Shown here one piece after another: positions 1 to 5,918 of a DNA stretch of 5,951 bases. The notes under the pieces were generated by a model. That model searched no databases. It was not told where the DNA came from and was given only the letters and a program-made list of their open reading frames with translations. Each line of letters begins with the position of its first letter. Within the stretch, counting starts at the first letter, position 1. Source of the DNA: JAICIG01 sp035532215 (GTDB lineage Bacteria > Planctomycetota > Planctomycetia > Pirellulales > JAICIG01); NCBI GenBank assembly GCA_035532215.1, contig DATKRK010000433.1:1-5951 (forward strand), read 5' to 3'. A program made the translations under genes and the position numbers.

Positions 1-588
1 CGCAGCGAAGACGAACCCGAACAGGACGGCTGGCGCTGGTGGCTGACCTGGGCCATTTTGCTGTCGGTCGGCGCCTCGCTGGTCGACTTGCAGTTCGGCG
101 GCTTCTATTCGTTCAACGATCCGGCCGGAGTGAACTGGCAGTTCGACGGACACGGCTGGCCGTTGGTGCATCAGCATTCCTTGCTGCAGTCCGGGGAATT
201 GCACCGCACGGCCGACGTCGCGATTTACTTCGCCGCGCTGGCCGTCAATCTGCTGTCGCTCGCGATCTTGCTGGCCGCGGCGAAATTCGTCGTCGGTCGC
301 TGGTTGCTAGGAGTCGCCGGATTGCGACGAACCTGGCGGACGTTCGTCGCCGTCGCGGCGGGTTGGCTTGCGGCGCTTGCCGGCGTGTTGTGGATCGAGC
401 GCTGGTTCGCGGCGCCGGTCGCCGTGCCCGGCACGGCGATCCTGTTTTACACGCCGCTGGTGCATTTGCCCTGGTACAGTCGCGGGCCGGTCGTGTTCGG
501 GCTGGCATGCGCGCTGTTCGTCGTCGGCTGGTGGGTCGTGCGAGGGGCGAAGGCGTTCGTTCGACTCAGAGACGAAGGCGTGCTCTGA
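1..588 (+). CDS. Partial hypothetical multi-pass membrane protein (C-terminal part)
   Basis: The reading frame is open from the first base to the TGA at 586-588 (195 codons visible). It has no convincing internal start, so the gene begins upstream of the window. I do not recognise the family. The visible part starts with an acidic stretch (RSEDEPEQDG) followed by about four hydrophobic segments: residues 14-32, 74-98, 114-132 and 162-180, counted from the first visible codon. A Trp/His/Phe-rich loop (about 33-70) lies between the first two, and the short tail is basic (RGAKAFVRLRDEGVL). Arg-rich stretches beside segments 3 and 4 suggest cytoplasmic loops there. It ends only 17 bases before the stop of the convergent minus-strand gene, with no room for a clear terminator. 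That it is a real membrane protein is fairly secure from hydrophobicity and clean coding; its function is unknown. Confidence 0.75.
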   Translation, partial: RSEDEPEQDGWRWWLTWAILLSVGASLVDLQFGGFYSFNDPAGVNWQFDGHGWPLVHQHSLLQSGELHRTADVAIYFAALAVNLLSLAILLAAAKFVVGRWLLGVAGLRRTWRTFVAVAAGWLAALAGVLWIERWFAAPVAVPGTAILFYTPLVHLPWYSRGPVVFGLACALFVVGWWVVRGAKAFVRLRDEGVL

Positions 589-605
589 TCTATTTCGCCT
601 CTCGT

Positions 606-1406
606 CTATTTTGATTCTAGAGCCAGCACGCAGCGTAGTCCGACAGCGTCGTCCTTCAGACTCTTGTCGGCCGCTCGGCGGAAGCTGCTCGTGAGCCGCT
701 CGGCGTTGTCTTTCCAACTCCCTCCGCGCAGCACGCCCCGCTTGTCGTCGCCGCCCGCGGTCCAGGCCGAACCGTCGGCCGGCGCGGCGGCGTAATCGTC
801 GTGCCAGGCGTCGGCGCACCATTCCCAGAGATAGCCGTGAACGTCGTAAAGCTGCCAGGCGTTGGGCTTCTTGGCGCCGACCGGCGGATCGTTGCCGGCC
901 GCGTTGCCGTGATGCCAGCCGTAGTCGTCCAGTTGCGACGGATCGTCGCCGAACGAATAGCGCGTCCTCGTGCCAGACCGGGCCGCATACTCCCACTCGG
1001 CCTCGCTCGGCAGCCGGATCGCTTCGTTCGCTCCGATCAGCTTCGCCGCTCGCATCAGTTCGGTCGCCTTGCGGCAGAACGCCTGGGCGTCGGCGAAGGA
1101 GAGCATTTCGACTGAATTCCGCGGGCCTTTCCATTTGCTCGGGTTCTCGCCCATCACCGCCACCCACAGGTTTTGCGGAACCTCGTAGCGGGCGATTCGA
1201 AACTTGAGCGCCAGCTTCACGCGATGCGCCGGCCGCTCGGCCTCGCCCGCCATGTCGTCGCCCATCGTGAATTCGCCGGGGAACTTCCCTTCGCCCGGCG
1301 TGATCGGGATGAATTCTTCGCGAAAGGCCTTCAGCAATTCGAGCTGCGGCTTGGTTGGTTCGGCGGAAATTACGGCGGTCACAAGCAGTACAGGAAGCGA
1401 AAGCAT
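606..1406 (-). CDS. Exported SUMF1/FGE-fold protein lacking the catalytic cysteines
   Basis: This 266-residue protein belongs to the formylglycine-generating-enzyme (SUMF1) superfamily. A short signal peptide (residues 1-15, likely cut ISA|EP) precedes the fold. Recognisable blocks are FTMGDDMAGEAERPAHRV (46-63), RYEVPQNLW (73-81), RLPSEAEWEYAAR (131-143), LYDVHGYLWEWCAD (186-199), VLRGGSW (225-231) and GLRCV (256-260). True FGEs carry two copper-binding cysteines just after the RGGS motif (pattern GGSYxCxxxxC). Here the equivalent residues are D233 and L238, so sulfatase-activating oxidase activity is unlikely. Many planctomycete paralogs use this fold as a domain of unknown or binding function. 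The ATG at 1406 is preceded by GAGGT seven bases upstream, a good ribosome binding site. It follows the ribonuclease gene by 33 bases and is probably the last gene of that operon. The family call is very secure; the function is not. Confidence 0.92.
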   Translation of the reverse strand: MLSLPVLLVTAVISAEPTKPQLELLKAFREEFIPITPGEGKFPGEFTMGDDMAGEAERPAHRVKLALKFRIARYEVPQNLWVAVMGENPSKWKGPRNSVEMLSFADAQAFCRKATELMRAAKLIGANEAIRLPSEAEWEYAARSGTRTRYSFGDDPSQLDDYGWHHGNAAGNDPPVGAKKPNAWQLYDVHGYLWEWCADAWHDDYAAAPADGSAWTAGGDDKRGVLRGGSWKDNAERLTSSFRRAADKSLKDDAVGLRCVLALESK

Positions 1407-1439
1407 CAGGCGGACCTCGCATGCTGGTTTTTTGGCATC

Positions 1440-2912
1440 TTACTCCCTCTCTCCTCGCACGAAATCAATGAAGCCTTGATCGATGTCGACGCTGACGAGT
1501 TTGACCCGTAGGCGATGGCCGACGTCGAGTCCCTCAGTCCCTTCGACCAGCTTTCCCTCGACCGGCGGTTCGAGAACTCGAACCCAGGTGCCCTTCTCGG
1601 CGGCGCCCGTCACCAAGGCGTCGAAGCTTTCGCCGAGACGCTCGGCGAGAAACAACGCGGCGGCCGATTTGCGCACTCGCCGTTCCACTTTGTTGGCGGC
1701 GTCTTCCTGCAGGGTGCAATGCCGGGCCAACCACTCCAACTCGTCCTCGCCGTAAGGAACCGCGGTTGCAGAGATGGTCGCCTTGAGGAGGCGTTGGGTG
1801 ATCAGATCGGGATAGCGACGGTTGGGGGCCGTGGAATGCGTATAGTCGCGGACCGCCAACCCAAAGTGCCCCGGCGGTTTTTGGCCCGGCAATTCCGCCA
1901 CGTATTCGCCTCGACCCAGCAGTTTGACGATGGTTAACGACAAATCCGGAAACCGCAGAGGGTCGGCTTCGCGCTGCTTGCGCAGGAACTTGGATAGCGC
2001 CACGGCGCTGGGTTCGGCGGGCAGCGTCTCGCCATGCTCGGCCGCGACCTCGACGATTCGATCCCATCGTTGTGGCGAACGAACGACCCGTCGCAAACTG
2101 GGCGAACGGCGTTGTTCCAGAAACCTGGCCGAGACTCCATTGGCGCCGATCATGAAGTCTTCGATCAATTCCCGGGCGCAATTCGTAAGCTCTTGCTCCA
2201 GGCCTACGATCTGGCTGTCGCTGACTAGCGCCCGCGGCTCGAGCGTTCGCAGATCCAGCGCGCCGTGCTCATGGCGCAGCTCTTTCATGGCCTGCGATAC
2301 GCGCCACTGCAATCGCAACTGCTCGGCCATTCCGGAAACGGCGGCCACCCTGGCGGGCATGGCGCCTTTGCCATCGAGCCAGTCGGCGACGCTGTGATAA
2401 GCCAGCTTGGCTTTGTTTCTGACGATCGCTCGATGGATCGCGCCGTGGACGAGCGAACCGTCTGGCGCCATGACCATCTCCGTCACGACTGCGGTGCGGT
2501 CCTGACCTTCGCAGAGCGAGGTCAAGTCTGTCGAGAGTTTCTCCGGCAACATGGTGAATATTTGGGCGGCCGTGTACACCGAAGTCGTGTTGAGCTGAGC
2601 ATGTTGATCGATTGGCGTGCCGGCGGCGACGAGCGAGTCCACGTCGGCGATGGCCACGAGCACCTTCGTCTCCCCGCCCTTCAACTCCTCGGCGACCGTC
2701 AGTTGATCGAGATCGCGCGAATCGTCGTTATCTATCGAACACCACGGCAGATCGCGCAGGTCCAGCTCGCCGTCGCAGCGGTGCGCGGGCGATTGGATCG
2801 AGTGCAATTGTCGCAACGCGGCCTCTGGGAAGTCGGGGGCCAGCCCGCGTTCGAGCATGGCACGGCGGGCAATTTCTCTGAGTCGGCGAAATCCGTCGGC
2901 GGCCGCGTTCAT
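1440..2912 (-). CDS. RNB-domain (RNase II/R family) exoribonuclease, short form
   Basis: A 490-residue cytoplasmic protein of the RNase II superfamily, predicted to degrade RNA processively from the 3' end using metal ions. The RNB catalytic block is SIDNDDSRDLDQL (59-71), aligning with TIDxxxxxDxDD of RNase II. D61, D67 and D69 are kept, but the fourth acidic position is Q70. Further RNB landmarks are VAIADVDSLV (86-95), the FTMLPEKLSTDLTSL region (119-133) and HFGLAVRDYTHSTAPNRRYP (349-368), holding the conserved Arg that contacts the scissile phosphate. Residues about 430-487 look like a C-terminal S1/OB-type domain. The protein is shorter than E. coli RNase II (about 640 residues) because the N-terminal cold-shock domains are missing; only about 50 residues precede the RNB domain. 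The ATG has an AGGA about nine bases upstream. It sits 36 bases after the hydrolase gene. The family assignment is secure; the substrate is unknown. Confidence 0.93.
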   Translation of the reverse strand: MNAAADGFRRLREIARRAMLERGLAPDFPEAALRQLHSIQSPAHRCDGELDLRDLPWCSIDNDDSRDLDQLTVAEELKGGETKVLVAIADVDSLVAAGTPIDQHAQLNTTSVYTAAQIFTMLPEKLSTDLTSLCEGQDRTAVVTEMVMAPDGSLVHGAIHRAIVRNKAKLAYHSVADWLDGKGAMPARVAAVSGMAEQLRLQWRVSQAMKELRHEHGALDLRTLEPRALVSDSQIVGLEQELTNCARELIEDFMIGANGVSARFLEQRRSPSLRRVVRSPQRWDRIVEVAAEHGETLPAEPSAVALSKFLRKQREADPLRFPDLSLTIVKLLGRGEYVAELPGQKPPGHFGLAVRDYTHSTAPNRRYPDLITQRLLKATISATAVPYGEDELEWLARHCTLQEDAANKVERRVRKSAAALFLAERLGESFDALVTGAAEKGTWVRVLEPPVEGKLVEGTEGLDVGHRLRVKLVSVDIDQGFIDFVRGERE

Positions 2913-2930
2913 GGCGATGGTTCCTGAGGT

Positions 2931-2951
2931 TGATTTCGTCGCCTGAAATCA
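2931..2951 (-). repeat. 7-bp inverted repeat in the hydrolase-ribonuclease spacer
   Basis: TGATTTC (2931-2937) and GAAATCA (2945-2951) are perfect reverse complements separated by seven bases, and the outer arm includes the hydrolase stop codon. No T-tract follows on the minus strand, so it does not look like a terminator. It could be a small intra-operon hairpin, but a 7-bp match with a short loop is expected a few times by chance in a window this size. Confidence 0.25.
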
Positions 2952-3893
2952 CGGCGAATTCGCTCGCGTCAGCAAGTCTCTTTGTTTGAGCCAGTCGGCG
3001 GCGCGCTGCGGCCAGGTGTTGACGTTATGGCCCGTGTCGCGCATCCCGTAGCCGTGGCCGCCGGTGGCGTAAATGTGCAACTCGGTCGGCACGCCGGCCT
3101 TCCGCAATTCCGTGGCGATGTGCAGGCTGCTGAAGACGGTCACGGGATCGTCCCAGGCATGGACCAAAAACGTCGGCGGGGCGTTCTTCGTGATCGTGAC
3201 GTCTTCCCGCAGCTTTGTCGGCTCTCCCTTCTTCTCGAAGTAGGCCGGATAGATCAACATCGCGAAGTCGGGCCGGAACGAAACCTGATCGATCTCGTCG
3301 ATCGGTTCGTATTGGCGGTCGGCGAAGTACGAAGTCAAGCCGGCGGTTTCGCCGCCCGCGGAAAAGCCCAGGATGCCGATCCGCTGCGGGTCGATTTCCC
3401 ACTCCTTCGCTTTGGCGCGGACCAGGCTGATTGCCCGCTGCGCGTCTTGCACCGCAGCCAACCAGCGCTTGCCGTCAGGCGTGCGGGTGGGGACGCGATA
3501 CTTGAGCACGATGCCGGTCACGCCGAGCGTCGTCAGCCATTCGGCGACTTCAGTTCCCTCATGATTCAGCGCCAGAATCTGGTGTCCGCCGCCGGGGCAG
3601 ATGATGATTGCCGTGCCCGAGTCCTTGTCTTTCGCGGGTCGATACAGCGAAACGGTGGGGATGGAAACGTTCGTCAAGCGGATGATCGGCTTGCCGCCCG
3701 CATCTTTTTGACCTGGCTTGGTCACGTTCTGCTCGGGCGGCAGCTCCTTGGTTTCTCCTGGCGGCTTGCCGGGCCAGATCGGCTGCACGAGGGTGGGTTT
3801 CGTCTCCTCCGCGCGAAGCGGCGCCAGCGGAAACGACGCGACGACCGCCAACAGGCCGGCGAACCCACTGACAAGAAGCTTTTTGATCGGCAT
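2949..3893 (-). CDS. Exported alpha/beta hydrolase, acetylxylan-esterase-like
   Basis: A serine hydrolase of the alpha/beta fold (BD-FAE / prolyl-oligopeptidase-like esterases), 314 residues from the ATG at 3893. A TTG eight codons upstream would add MHLFARNN but would place extra residues before an otherwise standard signal peptide, so I prefer the ATG. The signal peptide spans 1-28: MPIKK, a hydrophobic core, then LRA|EE. Catalytic features, numbered from the ATG, are the oxyanion-hole loop CPGGGH (99-104), the nucleophile S178 in GFSAGG, probable Asp248 in HAWDDPV and His280 in GGHGYGM. Related planctomycete proteins are often annotated as acetylxylan esterases, so it may deacetylate plant or algal polysaccharide in the periplasm; the substrate is inferred. 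It is the first gene of a three-gene minus-strand block. Only a weak GAG lies eight bases before the ATG. Confidence 0.9.
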   Translation of the reverse strand: MPIKKLLVSGFAGLLAVVASFPLAPLRAEETKPTLVQPIWPGKPPGETKELPPEQNVTKPGQKDAGGKPIIRLTNVSIPTVSLYRPAKDKDSGTAIIICPGGGHQILALNHEGTEVAEWLTTLGVTGIVLKYRVPTRTPDGKRWLAAVQDAQRAISLVRAKAKEWEIDPQRIGILGFSAGGETAGLTSYFADRQYEPIDEIDQVSFRPDFAMLIYPAYFEKKGEPTKLREDVTITKNAPPTFLVHAWDDPVTVFSSLHIATELRKAGVPTELHIYATGGHGYGMRDTGHNVNTWPQRAADWLKQRDLLTRANSP

Positions 3894-4030
3894 GTTGTTT
3901 CTCGCAAAAAGATGCAATCGGACGGCGGACCGCGCTCAGCCGCCGCCGCCAGCATCCTCGACGCGGCCGCAGAATTCAACCGACGCCTCGCAAAATTTGC
4001 CGCTCTTCGAACCGCTGCCGCCGTCGCCGC

Positions 4031-4070
4031 GGGCTGTCGCGGGCTGTCGCGGGCTGTCGCGGGCTGTCGC
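4031..4070. repeat. Four exact tandem copies of GGGCTGTCGC
   Basis: Positions 4031-4040, 4041-4050, 4051-4060 and 4061-4070 are identical copies of GGGCTGTCGC. Partly related bases flank both sides (CGTCGCCGC before, GGCAGG after). The unit length is 10, so gain or loss of one copy shifts any frame crossing it. Perfect identity suggests recent expansion by replication slippage. The array lies between divergently transcribed genes, 138 bases or more upstream of the hydrolase start. Confidence 0.97.
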
Positions 4071-4221
4071 GGCAGGCGGGCGGCGACGATCGCAAACGCC
4101 GCCGCCAAAATGCCGATTGCCAGGGCGAAACTGAAAGGCAACCCGGATGCCGCAGCGACCGATTGCCGCTTCCTCGGGGCCACTTTACCATAATCGCTCG
4201 ATTTCATTCATCAACTGAGCT

Positions 4222-4230
4222 TGATATAAT
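4222..4230 (+). promoter_or_regulatory. Extended -10 promoter for the propeller gene
   Basis: TGATATAAT at 4222-4230 is a perfect match to the extended -10 consensus TGnTATAAT, rare in DNA this GC-rich. A -35 is weak at best (TTCATT at 4203-4208, spacer 16), as is common for extended -10 promoters. Transcription would start near 4237, giving a leader of about 53 bases before the ATG at 4290. The position and orientation fit the downstream gene. Confidence 0.65.
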
Positions 4231-4252
4231 CGCAGCATCGCGGTTCGGTCAA
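4223..4252 (-). promoter_or_regulatory. Candidate leftward promoter overlapping the rightward -10
   Basis: Read on the minus strand, TTGACC (4252-4247, five of six to TTGACA) is followed after 18 bases by TATATC (4228-4223, four of six to TATAAT). Its -10 shares the symmetric TATA at 4225-4228 with the rightward extended -10. It would serve the hydrolase block with a leader of about 320 bases. A second possible pair is TTGATG (4214-4209) and TATGGT (4192-4187), spacer 16. Both are inferred from consensus matches only. Confidence 0.3.
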
Positions 4253-4289
4253 GCGCGGGGCTTCTCCACCGGATACCGGGAACCTTGAA

Positions 4290-5816
4290 ATGCGAAGACC
4301 CGCTTGTTGTTGCAATTCTCGAAGCGGCTGGCGCCAGTTGCTCCCTATCGCTGCGATCGTTGTGGCCGCGGCGGCGACCTCGCGAGCGGATGATTGGCCC
4401 CAGTTTCGCGGGCCGAACTCGAGCGGCATTTCGACCGGTAAGGCGCCGCTGCCGGTGAAGTTCTCGGCCAAAGAGAACGTGCGCTGGTCGGCGGAGATCG
4501 GCGATGGCATCGGCGGCGCGGTCGTGGCCGACGGGCGATTGTTCGTCAGCGGCATGACGGCCGACGAAACCGTCAGCCTGTTCGCCTTCGACGCGGCCGA
4601 TGGAAAATTGCTTTGGAAGCGCGACTGGCCGACCGGCCCGCTGGCCGAGATTCACCAGACCAACAGCCACGCCAGCACCACGCCGGCGGCTGATGGCGAG
4701 CGAGTCTATTTCTACTTCAGCACGCTCGGGCTGCTGGCCGTCGATGCACGCTCGGGCGCCGACGTCTGGAAGCAGCCGCTGCCCACGCCGTTTTTCGTGT
4801 TCAAGTGGGGGCCGGGCATGTCGCCGGTGTTGTACCGCGATCTGGTGCTGTTCTGCCAGGACGACGATTTGTTTCCGGCCTTCTACGCCTTCGATAAAGC
4901 CACCGGCAAATTGCGGTGGAAAGACGAGCGGCTCGATATGGCGGTCAACTACACGCATCCGGTCGTCTGCACGGCCGGCGGGCGCGACGACATCGTCGTG
5001 GCCGGCACGGGCATGCTGATCGGTTACGATCCCGAAACCGGTCGACGGCGGTGGTACGCAAAAACGCTGTTGCGCAACATCAAGACCACGCCCGTCGTCG
5101 TCGACGACGTGATTTACATCTCGCTGCAAAGCAAGGGCATCGCGAACCAGTGGCTGGATTCGGTGGACCGCGTCGAAACGGGCAACAGCGACGGAAAGCT
5201 CTCGAAAAACGAGGTGCAGGCGTTCGTCGGCGCCACGAAGGTTCCCGAGGCGTTCTTCGACAAGACCTTCGGCCGCGGCGACCTCAACCAGGACGGCTTT
5301 CTCGAAGGCGAAGAACTGGATATTGCGTTTTTGCATCCCGACAACGTCGCCGGGGCCCGTTTCTCCGCCGAGAACGCCGCCGAAGAATTCATTCTGGCCG
5401 TTCGCTGCGGCGGGCAAGGCGACGTCACCGAATCGCACCTGCTCTGGAAGCATCCGACCAAGCACACCGACCACATCGTTTCGCCGCTAGTGCTCGACGG
5501 CCGAATGCTGCTGGTGAAAGAGGGCGGCATCAGCACGCTGTTCGAGACGGTCGAGGGCCGGCCGCTGCGGGGACCGAAACGGATTGGTAACGGCGGCGGC
5601 TATTTCGCCTCGCCCGTCTGCGGCGACGGCAAGATTTACGTCGCCGGCGAAAATGGAAATGTCGTGGTGCTCAAAAACAGCCCCGACTACGAACAGCTTG
5701 CCGTCAACGACCTCGGCGAGAGCATCATCGCCACGCCGGCGATCGCCGAGGGGAGTCTGTTCTTCCGCACGCGCTCGAAAATTCTGTGCATCGGCGACGG
5801 CGCGACGGCCAAGTAG
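4290..5816 (+). CDS. Exported PQQ-type beta-propeller protein with inserted EF-hand pair
   Basis: A 508-residue secreted protein. The signal peptide covers residues 1-33 (Arg-containing start, hydrophobic LLPIAAIVVAAAA, cut SRA|DD); the mature protein opens DWPQFRGPNSSG, a hallmark of planctomycete PQQ-like propellers. Blade motifs of the form hydrophobic-x-x-DxxTGxxxW occur at 97-112 (AFDAADGKLLW), 148-163 (AVDARSGADVW), 198-213 (AFDKATGKLRW) and 243-258 (GYDPETGRRRW). Degenerate ones follow near 368-389, 415-433 and 456-474, consistent with a seven- or eight-bladed propeller. Between blades, residues 290-348 hold two EF-hand-like loops: a degenerate one at 297-308 (N299, D301, E308, but Thr at position 1) and a complete one at 331-342 (DLNQDGFLEGEE). 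This suggests calcium binding. Quinone-dependent dehydrogenase activity is not shown; such proteins may be structural or binding modules. A weak GGGA lies eight bases before the ATG. The C-terminus looks complete. Confidence 0.92.
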   Translation: MRRPACCCNSRSGWRQLLPIAAIVVAAAATSRADDWPQFRGPNSSGISTGKAPLPVKFSAKENVRWSAEIGDGIGGAVVADGRLFVSGMTADETVSLFAFDAADGKLLWKRDWPTGPLAEIHQTNSHASTTPAADGERVYFYFSTLGLLAVDARSGADVWKQPLPTPFFVFKWGPGMSPVLYRDLVLFCQDDDLFPAFYAFDKATGKLRWKDERLDMAVNYTHPVVCTAGGRDDIVVAGTGMLIGYDPETGRRRWYAKTLLRNIKTTPVVVDDVIYISLQSKGIANQWLDSVDRVETGNSDGKLSKNEVQAFVGATKVPEAFFDKTFGRGDLNQDGFLEGEELDIAFLHPDNVAGARFSAENAAEEFILAVRCGGQGDVTESHLLWKHPTKHTDHIVSPLVLDGRMLLVKEGGISTLFETVEGRPLRGPKRIGNGGGYFASPVCGDGKIYVAGENGNVVVLKNSPDYEQLAVNDLGESIIATPAIAEGSLFFRTRSKILCIGDGATAK

Positions 5817-5851
5817 ACAAAATGGTTGGACCAGTCGCCCGCGTCTGGCGC

Positions 5852-5885
5852 GGATTACCTTTGAAATCAGGGGGTAATCCTTTTT
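5852..5885 (+). terminator. Intrinsic terminator candidate downstream of the propeller gene
   Basis: GGATTACC (5852-5859) and GGTAATCC (5873-5880) form a perfect 8-bp stem, extendable in RNA by three G-U pairs (5860-5862 with 5870-5872), leaving a seven-base loop. Five T residues follow immediately (5881-5885). The hairpin sits 35 bases after the propeller stop codon, the expected place for a Rho-independent terminator. The stem is only half G/C, so strength is moderate. It may instead belong to the mobile element, since it is nested inside the 11-bp inverted repeat. Confidence 0.65.
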
Positions 5886-5903
5886 CTCAGGCAGTGCCGC
5901 AAC

Positions 5904-5910
5904 GAGAGGA
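5904..5910 (+). promoter_or_regulatory. Strong Shine-Dalgarno for the gene starting at 5919
   Basis: GAGAGGA, with core AGGA at 5907-5910, lies eight bases before the ATG at 5919. It is the best ribosome binding site in the window and is the main evidence that this ATG is a real start. Its last two bases fall inside the right arm of the 11-bp inverted repeat. Confidence 0.7.
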
Positions 5911-5918
5911 CTGGTCCA

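Larger units (their letters stand above)
3894..4289. other. Divergent intergenic region with tandem repeat and a doubtful small ORF
   Basis: About 400 bases separate the divergent hydrolase and propeller genes. The region holds a four-copy 10-base tandem repeat, one strong rightward promoter core and a weaker leftward candidate, listed separately. On the minus strand an ATG at 4207 opens a frame whose first 45 codons encode a basic N-terminus (GKVAPRKRQS) and one convincing membrane segment (about residues 23-45, LPFSFALAIGILAAAF and onward). The frame then enters the tandem repeat and runs on as low-complexity Ala/Arg sequence into the hydrolase gene, ending at 3722. There is no clear ribosome binding site before 4207. 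The N-terminal part could be a real small membrane protein or a decayed gene, but overlap with the hydrolase and composition after the repeat argue against the full ORF. I see nothing else supportable between 3894 and 4020. Confidence 0.5.

Noticed and set aside
589..605. Possible bidirectional terminator between the convergent genes
   Set aside because: The 17-base gap has no inverted repeat or T-tract; termination must lie inside the neighbouring genes or use Rho.
606..1406. Functional sulfatase-activating enzyme
   Set aside because: Both catalytic cysteine positions are substituted and no sulfatase gene is visible nearby.
307..1422. 371-codon minus-strand frame overlapping the SUMF1-like gene
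   Set aside because: It is extremely Arg-rich, runs across two real genes and is out of frame with the conserved SUMF1 blocks.
4031..4070. CRISPR-like array
   Set aside because: The units are only 10 bases and directly abutting, with no spacers; this is a simple tandem repeat.
2982..4193. 403-codon open frame on the plus strand opposite the hydrolase gene
   Set aside because: It is antisense to a well-supported hydrolase with a signal peptide and catalytic triad. Its translation is Arg/Gly/Ala/Val-rich with no recognisable motif, as expected from the reverse strand of GC-rich coding DNA.
4185..5474. 429-codon open frame on the minus strand opposite the propeller gene
   Set aside because: It covers the opposite strand of clear blade and EF-hand motifs and has no domain of its own. 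Long antisense frames are common at this GC content.
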